From an uncultured Lachnospiraceae bacterium (GTDB taxonomy: Bacteria > Bacillota > Clostridia > Lachnospirales > Lachnospiraceae): a DNA stretch of 64,000 nucleotides. Each line of letters begins with the position of its first letter. The first letter of the stretch is position 1. The notes below the pieces were generated by a model. That model ran no database searches, had not been told where the DNA came from, and was given only the letters and a program-made list of their open reading frames with translations. Location: assembly GCA_948470335.1 (NCBI GenBank), contig CAOKOL010000023.1, positions 1 through 64,000 on the forward strand, written 5' to 3'. This document shows positions 1 to 9,005 of this stretch, piece by piece. The translations under genes were made by a program, and so were the position numbers.

Positions 1-435
1 TTTCCGCAACATTTTTGTTTCTACCACTGCTTTCAGATTTCTCCTGCTCTGAAATGCAATCCTTATCCGGCTATCATCCTTTAAGGACAGTATCTTTTTC
101 TGGGTACCGTTTTCTCTGCTTTCCTTTGCTAACTCCCTGAATTTCCCATAGGAAAGCCTGACGGTTTCCGTCATACCGAACACTTTTCCACTTCCAGCGT
201 CATTCAGCCAGGTAAAATTAATCTCCAGAACCTCCTCCTGCTCCATGGTCTTTCTTAACGCCAGTTTTGCGAAAGAGCGGATATCGGATACTGTCAAATA
301 CCTTTTTTCATCCAGTTCCAGCAGCTCACTCTTCGTAAGGATAAACCTCTGGGGAGAATGATAGTCCCTGGAGAATGTACGCAGGAAAATACAATCATCG
401 GATACGGACAGCTTTATCATAATTCTGTTATTCAT
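1..435 (-). CDS. Hypothetical protein, 3' end outside window
   Basis: An open frame on the minus strand starts with ATG at 435-433 and runs off the left edge after 145 codons without a stop. A strong ribosome site (AGGAGGG) lies about 6 nt before the ATG, which fixes the start. The protein begins MNNRIMIKLSVSDD and is soluble, rich in charged residues, with no membrane segment, signal peptide or motif that I recognise. The sequence between it and the cpaF remnant is a long AT-rich gap, so it probably has its own promoter. Function unknown; the gene call rests on the start context and uninterrupted frame. Confidence 0.7.
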   Translation of the reverse strand, partial: MNNRIMIKLSVSDDCIFLRTFSRDYHSPQRFILTKSELLELDEKRYLTVSDIRSFAKLALRKTMEQEEVLEINFTWLNDAGSGKVFGMTETVRLSYGKFRELAKESRENGTQKKILSLKDDSRIRIAFQSRRNLKAVVETKMLRK

Positions 436-1018
436 CCCAAACCCTCCTAAATTGTTACAATATTCAATTTTTCACTTTGACCAAAAGTTAAATCATTAAC
501 ACGTTTACCCACTCCTCCCAATGATTAACATTGATATTGGCTATATCCCTATTATTGTATATAACCAAAATAAATATCCTTTACTATATCAAATTGGCAC
601 ATCTTAAAAACAGTGTAGGCATCCGCCTTTTTGGCTTTTCTATATCTATAATATTCTTTTATAGGCCAATGATAGATATTCCTTTTCTCTCTCCACTATA
701 AAAAATCCTTGTGTTTTTACAAAAGGTATTGTAGAATAAGAACAGGCATAAATATGAACAAACTGTTAACATGCACGTTTTTTCTGAGAAAAACATTATT
801 GTCAGAATATTCTGATAAATATCCCTTAAAAACGGATTCTGAAACCCTTAATTTTATTAGGTTTGTGGGAGGGTACCGTAGAAATGGGAGTAGCCCGTTT
901 AAGGGCATTGACACACTAAATTGATGTATTCAACTAAGGCTACAAAATCCTGTAGAAATATGATCAGACCTCATTAATATGTATTACACTCTAAAAAACT
1001 GATAATTCCTATCCCTAA
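436..1018. other. AT-rich intergenic stretch with a 14-bp palindrome
   Basis: This stretch has no convincing gene. Short open frames at 709-924 (+) and 717-914 (-) lack ribosome sites and recognisable products. A perfect 14-bp palindrome, TCAGAATATTCTGA, lies at 802-815 and could be a regulator site, but nothing nearby identifies the regulator. The promoter of the partial gene at the left edge should lie here. Confidence 0.5.
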
Positions 1019-1048
1019 ATAAAAAATAACGCCACGATTGCGGCATTA
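1019..1048 (-). terminator. Probable rho-independent terminator
   Basis: On the minus strand an imperfect hairpin (TAATGCCGC, loop, GTGGCGTTA) is followed directly by a run of six T. It lies about 60 nt past the last codon of the broken cpaF and would end that transcript. Confidence 0.6.
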
Positions 1049-1106
1049 CCAAAAAGCGAATAATCGGTATTAATTTCAAAATTCCCAAAAAACTATTTAT
1101 GTAAAT

Positions 1107-2063
1107 TTAACAAAGAGAAAATGTCGAAAGGATGGTAACACGAGGTGGCCCGTGTTCATGGCCTGCAGCATGTCCAGCGCCTCCTCGCCTCTGACCTCGC
1201 CCACTAATCCGATCGGGGCGCATTCGCAGCGAAGCTTTGATCAGGTCACGAATCGTAATCTCATTCGCCTCCTTTGAATTGGCCTTTTTTGTTTCCATCC
1301 GGACAATATTGGGAACATTTTTAATCTGAAGTTCCGCCGAATCTTCAATCGTAATAACCCGCTCCCATGCGGGAATAAAATTTGACAGTGCATTGAGAAA
1401 CGTTGTTTTACCGCTTCCGGTTCCACCGGAAACAAAAATATTGTGCCGTGAGATTACAGCTTTCTGAAGAAATTCCGCTACTTCCGGCGTAATCGAATTA
1501 TATTCCAGTAATTTTTCAATCGTCATGGCCTGTTTGGGAAACCGCCGAATCGTTACCGTGGCGCCGTCTAAAGCTACCGGCGGGAAAACCACATGAACAC
1601 GAGAACCATCTCCCAGTCTTGCATCCACGACAGGATTGCTGGAATCAACGGTACGGTCCATCTGACTCACGAATTTCTGAACGATTCGCCTTAAATCCTC
1701 ATCACTTTCAAAGTGTTCTTTCAGGCGGGAAAGTTTTCCGCCTTTTTCCACAAAGATCGTCTGATATCCGTTAATCATGACCTCGGTCACATCCGAATCC
1801 ATAATGATTTTTCCCAGAATACCCAAACCCTCTACCGACTCGCCAACCGTATATCGCAGAGTATTTTTATCTTTAAAGGACAACCCCTGATAATACCGGT
1901 AAAGTGCCGGATCATTATTTTTCGCCCAGGCAATTCTTTCTTCGGAAATTTCTTCAATCAGCTGCCGAATTTCTTCTGAAGAATACTCTCTGATCCGGCT
2001 TTTTTCCTGTATCACCGTTTTTAAAACGGTCACTTCCTGCATAAAAAAACTTTCCGTCACCAT
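1107..2063 (-). pseudogene. cpaF: Broken CpaF/TadA-type secretion ATPase
   Basis: The intact part is a CpaF/TadA ATPase of the type IV/II secretion superfamily, which powers Tad/Flp pilus assembly. The Walker A motif GGTGSGKTT is at about residues 213-221 and the arginine-rich RMRPDRI segment follows. The best start is ATG at 2063, with AGAGG just before it and after the cpaE stop; the longer frame from 2090 has no ribosome site. There are two lesions. Near 1204 the frame shifts, so the expected [20 protein letters not shown] continues in another frame. That second frame then stops matching the family at 1145, exactly after NTGH, and runs into unrelated sequence. About 100 or more C-terminal residues, including the rest of the ATPase core, are missing. 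Confidence 0.85.
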
Positions 2064-2073
2064 CGCATTCCTC

Positions 2074-3129
2074 TTATTCGGCTGATTCATTCAGCAAAGT
2101 GTCAATCGCATACTCTCCGTTGGTATTAATGGCGTGCACCATGGTTTCCAGTTTTAGATTTCCGTAATGATGCACCTTCCCGATCACAGGAACTTCCGGC
2201 TCATTCGAATAAACCGACTGACTTTCCGCAAAATTCCATATTCTTAATATTTTATTTTTATGCTCTTGTACAAACACCTGCTGAGCGAAAAGTTCTACTT
2301 TCTTCACCGGAAGTTCTCCGGGTCTTTCCACCAGTATAATCTGATCTGCCAGGGCAAATACCGCCTTATTTACCTGATCCAGATGGGAAGCCATATCAAT
2401 TATGACATACTGATAATCACTTTCCTTTTTGATACGCTCAAAAACCCTAGTAATTTCTTCTCCTGTGACAGCATCATAATCCACCAATCTGGTAAACCCC
2501 TCGAGATATTCCAAATCGTCCATACCATGTTTGCTGACCGCCATCAGCTTTACTTTAAAATTCACATTCTCATTGCCCGTATCCTCAATAAGCATGGCCA
2601 TACTGTCTTCATCATGGCGATTTACAATAGAAGAACTTTCCAGCTGTTCCGTATTCACAAACAAAATCTGATTTCCCATCGCTTTCAGTCTGCTTGCAAG
2701 CGCAAGTGCGATTGTCGTCTTTCCTGCTCCCCCTACAGGAGAATATACGCCGATCAGACAAGTCTTCATCCGGTTTCCGAATTCCTCTGCTCCTCCGGCT
2801 TTGTCCGCGTATTCCCGTAAAATGTCCTTGTAGATATTCGATACTCTCTGATATTTCAATACTTTTGCACAGTTTGCATACATATTAAGATTGACACAAT
2901 GATCATAATAAAAACAAACTGCCAGTTTTGCCGCGGATACCGTAAGACGCTCCTGAGAGATATCCGGATCAAATAAAACAATATCAAACCGATTCTGCTC
3001 CAATGCTTTTTGCAGACTGTCAAAATTTGTAAAAATAGAAAGGGTCAGGTCATGATACTGCTGCAAAACCTCAGACAGTCTTTCTACATATTCCCGATTT
3101 GTATCACCAATCGCAATTGAAATATTCAT
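2074..3129 (-). CDS. CpaE-like MinD-family ATPase of a Tad pilus locus
   Basis: This 351-residue protein has an N-terminal receiver-like region (about 1-105) and a MinD/ParA-type ATPase domain with a P-loop GGAGKTT near residues 133-139 and a YVIIDMASHLD Walker B-like strand. That order matches CpaE, which places the Tad secretion machine at the membrane or pole. The start at 3129 has AGGAAGGAG upstream. The stop at 2074 is 10 nt before the likely cpaF start, so the two were an operon. The partner cpaF is broken and no tadB, tadC or pilin gene is in the window, so this ATPase is probably an orphan. A hairpin repeat sits 20 nt before its ATG. Confidence 0.75.
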   Translation of the reverse strand: MNISIAIGDTNREYVERLSEVLQQYHDLTLSIFTNFDSLQKALEQNRFDIVLFDPDISQERLTVSAAKLAVCFYYDHCVNLNMYANCAKVLKYQRVSNIYKDILREYADKAGGAEEFGNRMKTCLIGVYSPVGGAGKTTIALALASRLKAMGNQILFVNTEQLESSSIVNRHDEDSMAMLIEDTGNENVNFKVKLMAVSKHGMDDLEYLEGFTRLVDYDAVTGEEITRVFERIKKESDYQYVIIDMASHLDQVNKAVFALADQIILVERPGELPVKKVELFAQQVFVQEHKNKILRIWNFAESQSVYSNEPEVPVIGKVHHYGNLKLETMVHAINTNGEYAIDTLLNESAE

Positions 3130-3149
3130 AGCCGCTCCTTCCTGACTTC

Positions 3150-3250
3150 AGTTCCGCAACTCCCCTCCCAAGCCCCCTGGATCTGGGAGAATTTCCAGCC
3201 GCTTTAGCGTCTGTAAATCCTCCCGGGGCTTGTCCGGTACGTTGCTGTTT
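3150..3250 (-). repeat. Hairpin repeat, copy 1 (before cpaE-like gene)
   Basis: This 101-bp element begins AGTTCCGCAAC and ends GTTGCTGTTT on the plus strand. Nested pairs are GCAAC with GTTGC, CAAGCCCC with GGGGCTTG, GGGAG-ATTT with AAAT-CTCCC, and CGCT with AGCG at the tip, so the whole element folds into one long hairpin. It lies 20 nt before the ATG of the minus-strand cpaE-like gene. The same element occurs at 15531-15854, 46667-46810, 48121-48262 and 56908-57123. Confidence 0.9.
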
Positions 3251-3418
3251 TTCATAAATCACTTGACACTACCACTCTTCCGTTATTTTGCTTATATTTC
3301 CAATGATACATACAAAATCATCCCACTCCTGTTCCACTCTTTTCCAGTCTTTTTCGACACTTTTTTACATATATTTGTTCATTTTTTACTTTATACTATT
3401 TTCCCTATTTTGTCAACT

Positions 3419-3446
3419 CTATAGAGTATATTAACATACTCTATAG
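3419..3446. promoter_or_regulatory. Perfect 11-bp-arm palindrome, likely operator of XRE gene
   Basis: CTATAGAGTAT at 3419-3429 and its exact reverse complement at 3436-3446 flank a 6-nt spacer. A TATAAT box follows at 3462-3467, and the TTG start of the XRE-family regulator is at 3508. The site lies in the AT-rich divergent region between the cpaE-like gene and the regulator. Autoregulation by the XRE protein is an inference. The rest of 3251-3507 holds only AT-rich promoter-like sequence. Confidence 0.6.
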
Positions 3447-3507
3447 AATATAGTTATCACATATAATCTTTGTTAAACTTTACAAAAAAGGAAAGAATGG
3501 TGATAAT

Positions 3508-3891
3508 TTGGAACCAGATAAAGATTACAATTCAACCGTCGGACTCCGGATTCGGGTAATACGGGAATTCCACAATATGACAAGAGCGGCATTCAGTGAA
3601 AAATGTGATCTTTCGGAAAGCTTCCTGGCCGCCGTGGAAAGCGGCAAAAAAAGCGTGACCTCCAAAACCATCTATAAAATATGTTCCGCAATGGATATTT
3701 CGGCAGATTATCTCATTCTGGGACATGAAAATGATTTTGAAACCGATGCGCTTATGGAAATGATCAATTCCATGGATGAGTATTCCCGGGCATCGGCCGT
3801 CCGCATCCTGCAGGAATATATCAATGCGATCCACCATTTACGTTCAGAGAAAATCAAATATGAAGAAAAGAATTCAAAAGAGCCGCAATAA
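3508..3891 (+). CDS. XRE-family helix-turn-helix regulator
   Basis: A 127-residue DNA-binding protein with an N-terminal Cro/C1-type helix-turn-helix at about residues 10-65 (LRIRVIREFHNMTRAAFSEK, then a recognition helix in LSESFLAAVESGKKSVT). The C-terminal 60 residues are helical and charged and may dimerise. The start is TTG, preceded by AAAGGAAAG about 13 nt upstream; no in-frame ATG or GTG is better placed. A perfect palindrome upstream is a candidate binding site. It is transcribed away from the Tad remnant. The regulated genes are unknown. Confidence 0.85.
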   Translation: MEPDKDYNSTVGLRIRVIREFHNMTRAAFSEKCDLSESFLAAVESGKKSVTSKTIYKICSAMDISADYLILGHENDFETDALMEMINSMDEYSRASAVRILQEYINAIHHLRSEKIKYEEKNSKEPQ

Positions 3892-3903
3892 GACAAAAAA
3901 GAA

Positions 3904-4005
3904 GGGCGCTGTAAAAGCAACCATTCGATACCAGCAATGACCTAATTGTTTATCACATAACCAAACGTCATTTGCAGTATTTATGATTGTCTTTTACAAC
4001 GCCCC
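3904..4005 (-). terminator. Long nested hairpin ending in a T-tract
   Basis: GGGCGCTGTAAAAG at 3904-3917 pairs with CTTTTACAACGCCC at 3991-4004 with one mismatch, and inner arms GCAATGAC and GTCATTTGC also pair. Read on the minus strand, the structure follows the penicillin-binding protein gene and ends in CTTCTTTTTTG, as a terminator would. The roughly 100-nt length is unusual for a simple terminator, so it could also be a degenerate small mobile repeat or an RNA. Confidence 0.5.
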
Positions 4006-4096
4006 GAATTGACACAAAATATCACTTTATTCGATTGCCAGTGTTCTCTCCCCTCAATAAAGTCCTCATTCTCGAAAAATACGATTCAGCCGCCTG

Positions 4097-6217
4097 TCAT
4101 TCTTCCCCGCCGAACCATTCCTCCAACACCGCCGCCGTCTTATTCACCACATACCCGCTGGACCCCCGTCCCTTCACGTCCTCCACCATAGTCACCATCA
4201 AAATCGGACGTTCGGCGGTTTTTTCCGCTGTCAGGATCGTAAACCAGCCCAGCTCCATGCCCCAGGTATCTGACTGGGACTCTTTCAGCTCGGCGGTTCC
4301 GGTTTTCCCTGCCAGAACCACATCATCCCGGTGGGCGGCGTAACCGCCTGCCTCCGGGGCATTGACCGCTTTCGTGATCCCGTCCAGCACTCTGGCTGCC
4401 GTTTCTTTTGACATGGCTTCGGGAATCCAGTACTGAGCCGTCGCCTTCTCCTCATAGAGCAGGTAAGGCTTAACCATATTTCCTTCATTGCAGAAAGCCG
4501 TATAAACCGACGCCATATGAAGGGGATTGATGAGAATCTGCCCCTGGCCATAACCGCTGTCGGCAAGCTGAACTTCTGTTTCAATGGTATCTGTGTTGGA
4601 ATACTGAGAAGTCTGCATTCCGATCTCAAACGGCAGCGTCTGGCCAAAGCCCAGTTTTGTCAGACCGGCCCCCAGCTTTTCGGCGCCGATTTTCAGCGCC
4701 GCCTTGGCAAAATAAATATTATCCGAGTAAATCAATGCGTTTTCCAATGTCACCGGTTCAAAAAGCCGCAGAGTGGTCACAAAATAAGAACCCCAGGAAG
4801 AATCCTTCTGCCAGCTCAGGCCTTCCGACCCATAGTCCTCCGCCGGATCGATATCCCCCGATTCCAGGCCGACTGCGGCGGTAATGGGTTTAAAAGTGGA
4901 ACCGGGACACCAGACCTGCCGGAAACGGTTATACAAAGGCTGACCCTCATTTTCATTCAGCGCATTCCACTTTTCGGTGGACAATCCCAAAATAAAATCA
5001 TTATTGTCATAAGAAGGCGTGCTGACCAAAGCCAGAACCTCTCCCGTGTAAGGATTCATGGCCACGGAACAGCTCTGATCCTCTTTCAATTGCTCGTATA
5101 CACTTTTTTGCAGATCGCTGTCGATTGTCACCCGTATCTCCTGCCCGTGCCGCACCGGCAGGACGGCCAACTGCTTTTTCTCATTTCCCTCCGAATCCGT
5201 GATGTAGATCCGGCATCCGTCCTGTCCTTTCAGCTCTTTCTCATACAGGCCCTCCAGCCCGCTGCGGCCGATCACGCTGTCCGCGGTATAGCCTTCCCCC
5301 GCATGTTCTTCCAGATCTTCCGCGGTTACGTTTTGGACATACCCTACCAGATGGGCGGCCGCTTCGCCCAGAGGATATTCCCGCACCTCCGTATCCGTGA
5401 TCATGACACCGGGAATGGCGCGCAGCTTCTCGTCCCGCTCAATGGCTTCCTGGGTTTCCTCATCGGGATTTTCAGCAAACAGGTCAGTCTCTTTCAGCTT
5501 CGGAATCGTCTTCACGGGCACAAAAGAATCATCTTTTACCCACTGAGCCTCCAGCTTTTTCTCGATATTCTCCGGCTCCATCCCCAGAATTTCGGCCAGT
5601 TCCTGAATTTCTTTCTCCCTGTCCTCAAATCTGCCGGGAACCAGTCCTACCGAAGAAGCGGTTCCCTTGCCCGCCAGCATCCGTCCGTTTCTGTCCGAAA
5701 TCTGCCCCCGTTCCGCTTTCGTGGAAGAAACCCGCACCTTGTCCGACGGCCCCAGTTCCGGAAAAATCAGATAATCCTGCCATACCAGCAGGTAGCCTTC
5801 TTCCCCTTTCTGAAACACCGCCTCGTTTTCAAAGCTGACAGCTCCCGCCGCCGTGTCAAAGGAAGTGGTATAGCGCACGGCTTCCCGCTCCTCGTCATAT
5901 GCCAGAATTTCCACTTCCATATTTTCCATCTCGATTCCTTCATAAATCGCGGAATTCCGTTTAATAAAGTCCTCCTGACTGATATTCCCCGAAGCTTCCG
6001 GCCGTATCATCTGATACATTGCCTCGTATTCCTGCTTCGGGATATGGGCCATATAAGCCTGCAGAAGTTCTTCCGGGCCTTCCTCCTCTTCTTTGTTCAT
6101 CAAAAACATGGCAGCCCAGACAACGCCGCCCACCGCAAGAAGAACTGCCGCCCCAACAGCAACCCACAGCAAAGGATTTCCCTTTTTTCTCCGTCTGTAT
6201 CCATAATTTCTTTTCAT
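4097..6217 (-). CDS. Class B penicillin-binding protein, MecA-like architecture
   Basis: A 706-residue transpeptidase that cross-links peptidoglycan outside the membrane. A basic N-terminus leads into one membrane anchor at about residues 15-40. An NTF2-like domain (about 45-150) of the type seen in MecA/PBP2a follows, then the dimerisation region and the transpeptidase domain. All three active-site motifs are present: STFK with Ser440 and Lys443, SDN at 498-500, and KTGT from Lys638. The start at 6217 has GGAGG 5 nt upstream. The MecA-type NTF2 domain is common in Firmicutes PBP3-like enzymes and does not by itself show beta-lactam resistance. It is followed by the long hairpin at 3904-4005. 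Confidence 0.92.
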   Translation of the reverse strand: MKRNYGYRRRKKGNPLLWVAVGAAVLLAVGGVVWAAMFLMNKEEEEGPEELLQAYMAHIPKQEYEAMYQMIRPEASGNISQEDFIKRNSAIYEGIEMENMEVEILAYDEEREAVRYTTSFDTAAGAVSFENEAVFQKGEEGYLLVWQDYLIFPELGPSDKVRVSSTKAERGQISDRNGRMLAGKGTASSVGLVPGRFEDREKEIQELAEILGMEPENIEKKLEAQWVKDDSFVPVKTIPKLKETDLFAENPDEETQEAIERDEKLRAIPGVMITDTEVREYPLGEAAAHLVGYVQNVTAEDLEEHAGEGYTADSVIGRSGLEGLYEKELKGQDGCRIYITDSEGNEKKQLAVLPVRHGQEIRVTIDSDLQKSVYEQLKEDQSCSVAMNPYTGEVLALVSTPSYDNNDFILGLSTEKWNALNENEGQPLYNRFRQVWCPGSTFKPITAAVGLESGDIDPAEDYGSEGLSWQKDSSWGSYFVTTLRLFEPVTLENALIYSDNIYFAKAALKIGAEKLGAGLTKLGFGQTLPFEIGMQTSQYSNTDTIETEVQLADSGYGQGQILINPLHMASVYTAFCNEGNMVKPYLLYEEKATAQYWIPEAMSKETAARVLDGITKAVNAPEAGGYAAHRDDVVLAGKTGTAELKESQSDTWGMELGWFTILTAEKTAERPILMVTMVEDVKGRGSSGYVVNKTAAVLEEWFGGEE

Positions 6218-6274
6218 ATGCGCCTCCGTTTGTTCTGCGTTATCATTTCCTGCCTGTGACTGTGCATTCTCATT

Positions 6275-7267
6275 TTACCGCCGGATGTACCTCTGATTCC
6301 TGCTCCTTGGTTTCTCCGGAATCGTCATCTCCACCATACCAAGCTCCATGGCCGGGTTCAGATAGTGTTTGCGGAACGTTTCTTTCGATTTCAGGCCAAG
6401 CTGCTCCATTATCGCAGCCGCCGTATATGGAACCTGGTATTCCATCACATCCAAAAGTTTTTTCATATATTCCGTCATTCTCTCTCCGTAACCGGCTTCC
6501 TGACCTATGATCTCATCGAAAATCATGTTGATCTGTATTAACATAAACTCAATAAAATGATCGGATGCCCCCGCCGCATGACATCCGGCGATTGCCTCAT
6601 AATAATCATCCTGGAATCTTTCAATCTGACTTTCAATGGGGATATATTCAAAAACCGGCCTCCAATCTGATAGAATCGCCGTATGCCATAATCTGGCCAT
6701 TCTGCCGTTTCCGTCTGAAAATGGATGAATAAATACAAATTCATAATGAAACACTGCCGACAGGATCAGCGGATGCAGCGAATAATACTCCCGCCTCATC
6801 CAGCCGAACAGGTCTTCCATCAGTCCGGAAACAAATCTGGCCGGCGGGGCCATAAAAATACACTGGTCCCCATGAAACACACCCTCCTCTCCCCGACGGA
6901 AAACGCCCGATTCCTCCACCGTATATTTTGTCATAATCCCATGCAGCATTTTCAAATCGGCAAGGCTGCACGGATCAATATCCGACAGCATCTCATAAGC
7001 GGCATAGGCGTTTTTCACTTCCTGAATCTCTCTTTGCTCTCCCAGAACCATATGTCCCGCAATCACATCTCTGACCTGTCCCAGAGACAGTGAATTCGCC
7101 TCGATTTTCAAAGATGAGTGAATCGAGCGAATCCGGTTGTTCCTGCGCAAGTGTGGTCTGGCTTCCAGATTGTGAAGCGCCCTGACCTGCCCGATCTTTT
7201 CGGAAATGGAAGAAACCTGCATCATCATCGTATTTGTAATATGATAAGGGGGCTGATACTGTTCCAA
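6275..7267 (-). CDS. Fic family protein (AMPylase-type)
   Basis: A 330-residue Fic-domain protein. The core motif HPFSDGNGRMARLW begins at about residue 181, with the catalytic His and the phosphate-binding GNGR intact, so it should transfer AMP or a related group to a target hydroxyl. An N-terminal helix contains SSLKIEANSLSL, the position of the inhibitory (S/T)xxxE(G/N) motif of class II Fic proteins, here with EAN in place of EG. The C-terminal 60 residues look like a winged helix. The start is TTG at 7267, with AAGGAG 8 nt upstream. It has no evident antitoxin partner; the target is unknown. Confidence 0.85.
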   Translation of the reverse strand: MEQYQPPYHITNTMMMQVSSISEKIGQVRALHNLEARPHLRRNNRIRSIHSSLKIEANSLSLGQVRDVIAGHMVLGEQREIQEVKNAYAAYEMLSDIDPCSLADLKMLHGIMTKYTVEESGVFRRGEEGVFHGDQCIFMAPPARFVSGLMEDLFGWMRREYYSLHPLILSAVFHYEFVFIHPFSDGNGRMARLWHTAILSDWRPVFEYIPIESQIERFQDDYYEAIAGCHAAGASDHFIEFMLIQINMIFDEIIGQEAGYGERMTEYMKKLLDVMEYQVPYTAAAIMEQLGLKSKETFRKHYLNPAMELGMVEMTIPEKPRSRNQRYIRR

Positions 7268-7766
7268 AACATGTCTCCTTTGAAAAGAACATACTTATTA
7301 TCTTGCTTATTATCTTGCTGTTTTCAGTATAACACAGATCTTTTATAATAACCAGATACTTTCATATGATGACAATAAGCAAGGCAGATAACTTTACTCT
7401 TGCTTTCGCTCTGCTTTTGCCGAAAATTCCGAAAGTCTTAAAACGATAGCCATTCTGTCGCTTCTACATGTTGAGTAAATTTTTTCCAAAATAACTGATT
7501 TACAAAATTTTAATAAGATTTCACACTATCCATATTCCTCCATTTCCACTTCCTTTGTCCCGTTAAAAATACATTTACCCAAAATAATTTACAAAAATAT
7601 TTTTATTTACTAAAAAATTTTTATATTTTCTCTTGATTTTTCCCGCCAGTATGTTACTATAAAACTATAAACTTTTAATACAGTGTCAAAGAATCCATGA
7701 GAAACAGCAACAAACCGAAGCAGTTCCGAAAAGGGCGCTGCAGTACTGTAATGAGGAGGCGAACCC
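7268..7766. other. AT-rich intergenic region before the transporter operon
   Basis: About 500 nt without a supported gene separate the divergent Fic and binding-protein genes. A weak promoter candidate on the plus strand is TTGATT at 7633-7638 and TATAAA at 7658-7663 with a 19-nt spacer. I looked for a riboswitch aptamer and saw none. The binding-protein ribosome site (AGGAGG) ends the region. Confidence 0.4.
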
Positions 7767-9005
7767 ATGAGAAAACCATCTCCCAGCATGAAAAGACCGC
7801 TGTCACTGTTTACCGCGCTCGTGGTCATTCTCTCCCTGTCCGCGGGAATCACCGGCTGCTCCGCCCGGACTCCCAAAGATGCCCCCGAATCATCGGTTTC
7901 GAAATCATCCGTTTCGGAAACAGCAGCTTTAACGGCGTCAGCATCAGAAACAGAGTCTGGCGAAAAATCGGTGTCAGAAACTCCGGTCTCGAAAACGACA
8001 GCTATGGAAACGACCACTGCGGAAGTATCACCCGCGCAAACAACACCCCCGAACATCTCCGCCCCGGCTGAACCGGATTCCAAGACTCCCGTCACCGTAA
8101 CGGACCAACTGGGCCGTGAAGTTGTAATCTCTCAAAAACCGGAAACCATTATCAGCGGCTACTACATTTCCAGCAGCCTTCTGATTGCCCTGGGGCAGGC
8201 GGACAGGGTGGCAGGCGTGGAAGCCCAGGCGGAAAAACGCCCCATTTATGGGCTGGCGGCGCCAAAACTGCTTGACCTGCCCGGCGTGGGCACGGTGAAA
8301 GAACTGGATTTGGAGCTGTGCGCATCCCTGGAACCGGATCTGGTAATCATTCCTGCCAAACTGAAAGAGAAAATCCCGGCCATGGAAGAACTGGGGCTGA
8401 CGGTCCTTGTGGTTGACCCGGAAAACCGGCAGTTAATGAAGGAAATGACAGAACTGCTGGGAACGGCCACATACAGCCGGGAAACCGCCCAGAGACTGAT
8501 CGACGCCACAGACAAGCTGTCTGCCGATCTCCGAACAGCCCTTGCCACCGTACTGGAAAAGGAAGAAAAGCCCACCGTCTATCTGGGCGGGAACAGTTCT
8601 TTTTTCTCCACGGCAGGACCGTCCATGTATCAGCACAGCCTGATCGAACAGGCCGGCGGGGAAAATGTGGCCGCCTCCCTTTCCGATTCTTACTGGTCAA
8701 AGATTTCCTATGAACAGCTTCTGGCATGGGACCCAGACTATATCATTCTGGCCGCCAATGCCGCTTATTCCGTAGATTTGATTCTCGCGGATGAACAACT
8801 GGCGGAATGCGCGGCGGTGAAAAACGGCCATGTATACCAGATCCCCGGCCAGATCGAAGCCTGGGACTCTCCGGTTCCGGGAAGCGTGCTGGGCAGTCTC
8901 TGGCTGGCCTCGGTTCTTCACCCGGAAGCCTGTTCACCCGCCCGTTATCAGCAGGCGGTAACTGCGTTTTATGAGGAATTTTATGGATTCACACCGGAGA
9001 TATAG
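7767..9005 (+). CDS. Type II ABC importer substrate-binding lipoprotein
   Basis: A 412-residue exported lipoprotein of the BtuF/FecB class. The signal peptide ends in a lipobox ITGC with the lipidated cysteine at residue 31. A Ser/Thr/Glu-rich linker (about 33-105, repeats of VSET-like units) tethers the binding domain. The binding domain starts at VTVTDQLGREV and has the usual two lobes and a long helix. The start at 7767 has AGGAGG about 9 nt upstream. Its stop overlaps the first codons of the permease. The substrate is not readable from sequence; proximity to molybdenum-enzyme genes makes molybdate or tungstate possible (the MolBCA importers are of this type), but siderophore, heme or cobamide remain equally open. 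Confidence 0.85.
   Translation: MRKPSPSMKRPLSLFTALVVILSLSAGITGCSARTPKDAPESSVSKSSVSETAALTASASETESGEKSVSETPVSKTTAMETTTAEVSPAQTTPPNISAPAEPDSKTPVTVTDQLGREVVISQKPETIISGYYISSSLLIALGQADRVAGVEAQAEKRPIYGLAAPKLLDLPGVGTVKELDLELCASLEPDLVIIPAKLKEKIPAMEELGLTVLVVDPENRQLMKEMTELLGTATYSRETAQRLIDATDKLSADLRTALATVLEKEEKPTVYLGGNSSFFSTAGPSMYQHSLIEQAGGENVAASLSDSYWSKISYEQLLAWDPDYIILAANAAYSVDLILADEQLAECAAVKNGHVYQIPGQIEAWDSPVPGSVLGSLWLASVLHPEACSPARYQQAVTAFYEEFYGFTPEI

Noticed and set aside
709..924. 71-residue frame in the left intergenic gap
   Set aside because: No ribosome site, no recognisable product, and a mirror frame of equal length exists on the other strand.
4517..6259. 580-residue plus-strand frame opposite the penicillin-binding protein gene
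   Set aside because: It is the antisense of a clear class B PBP with all active-site motifs; the translated product has no recognisable domain.
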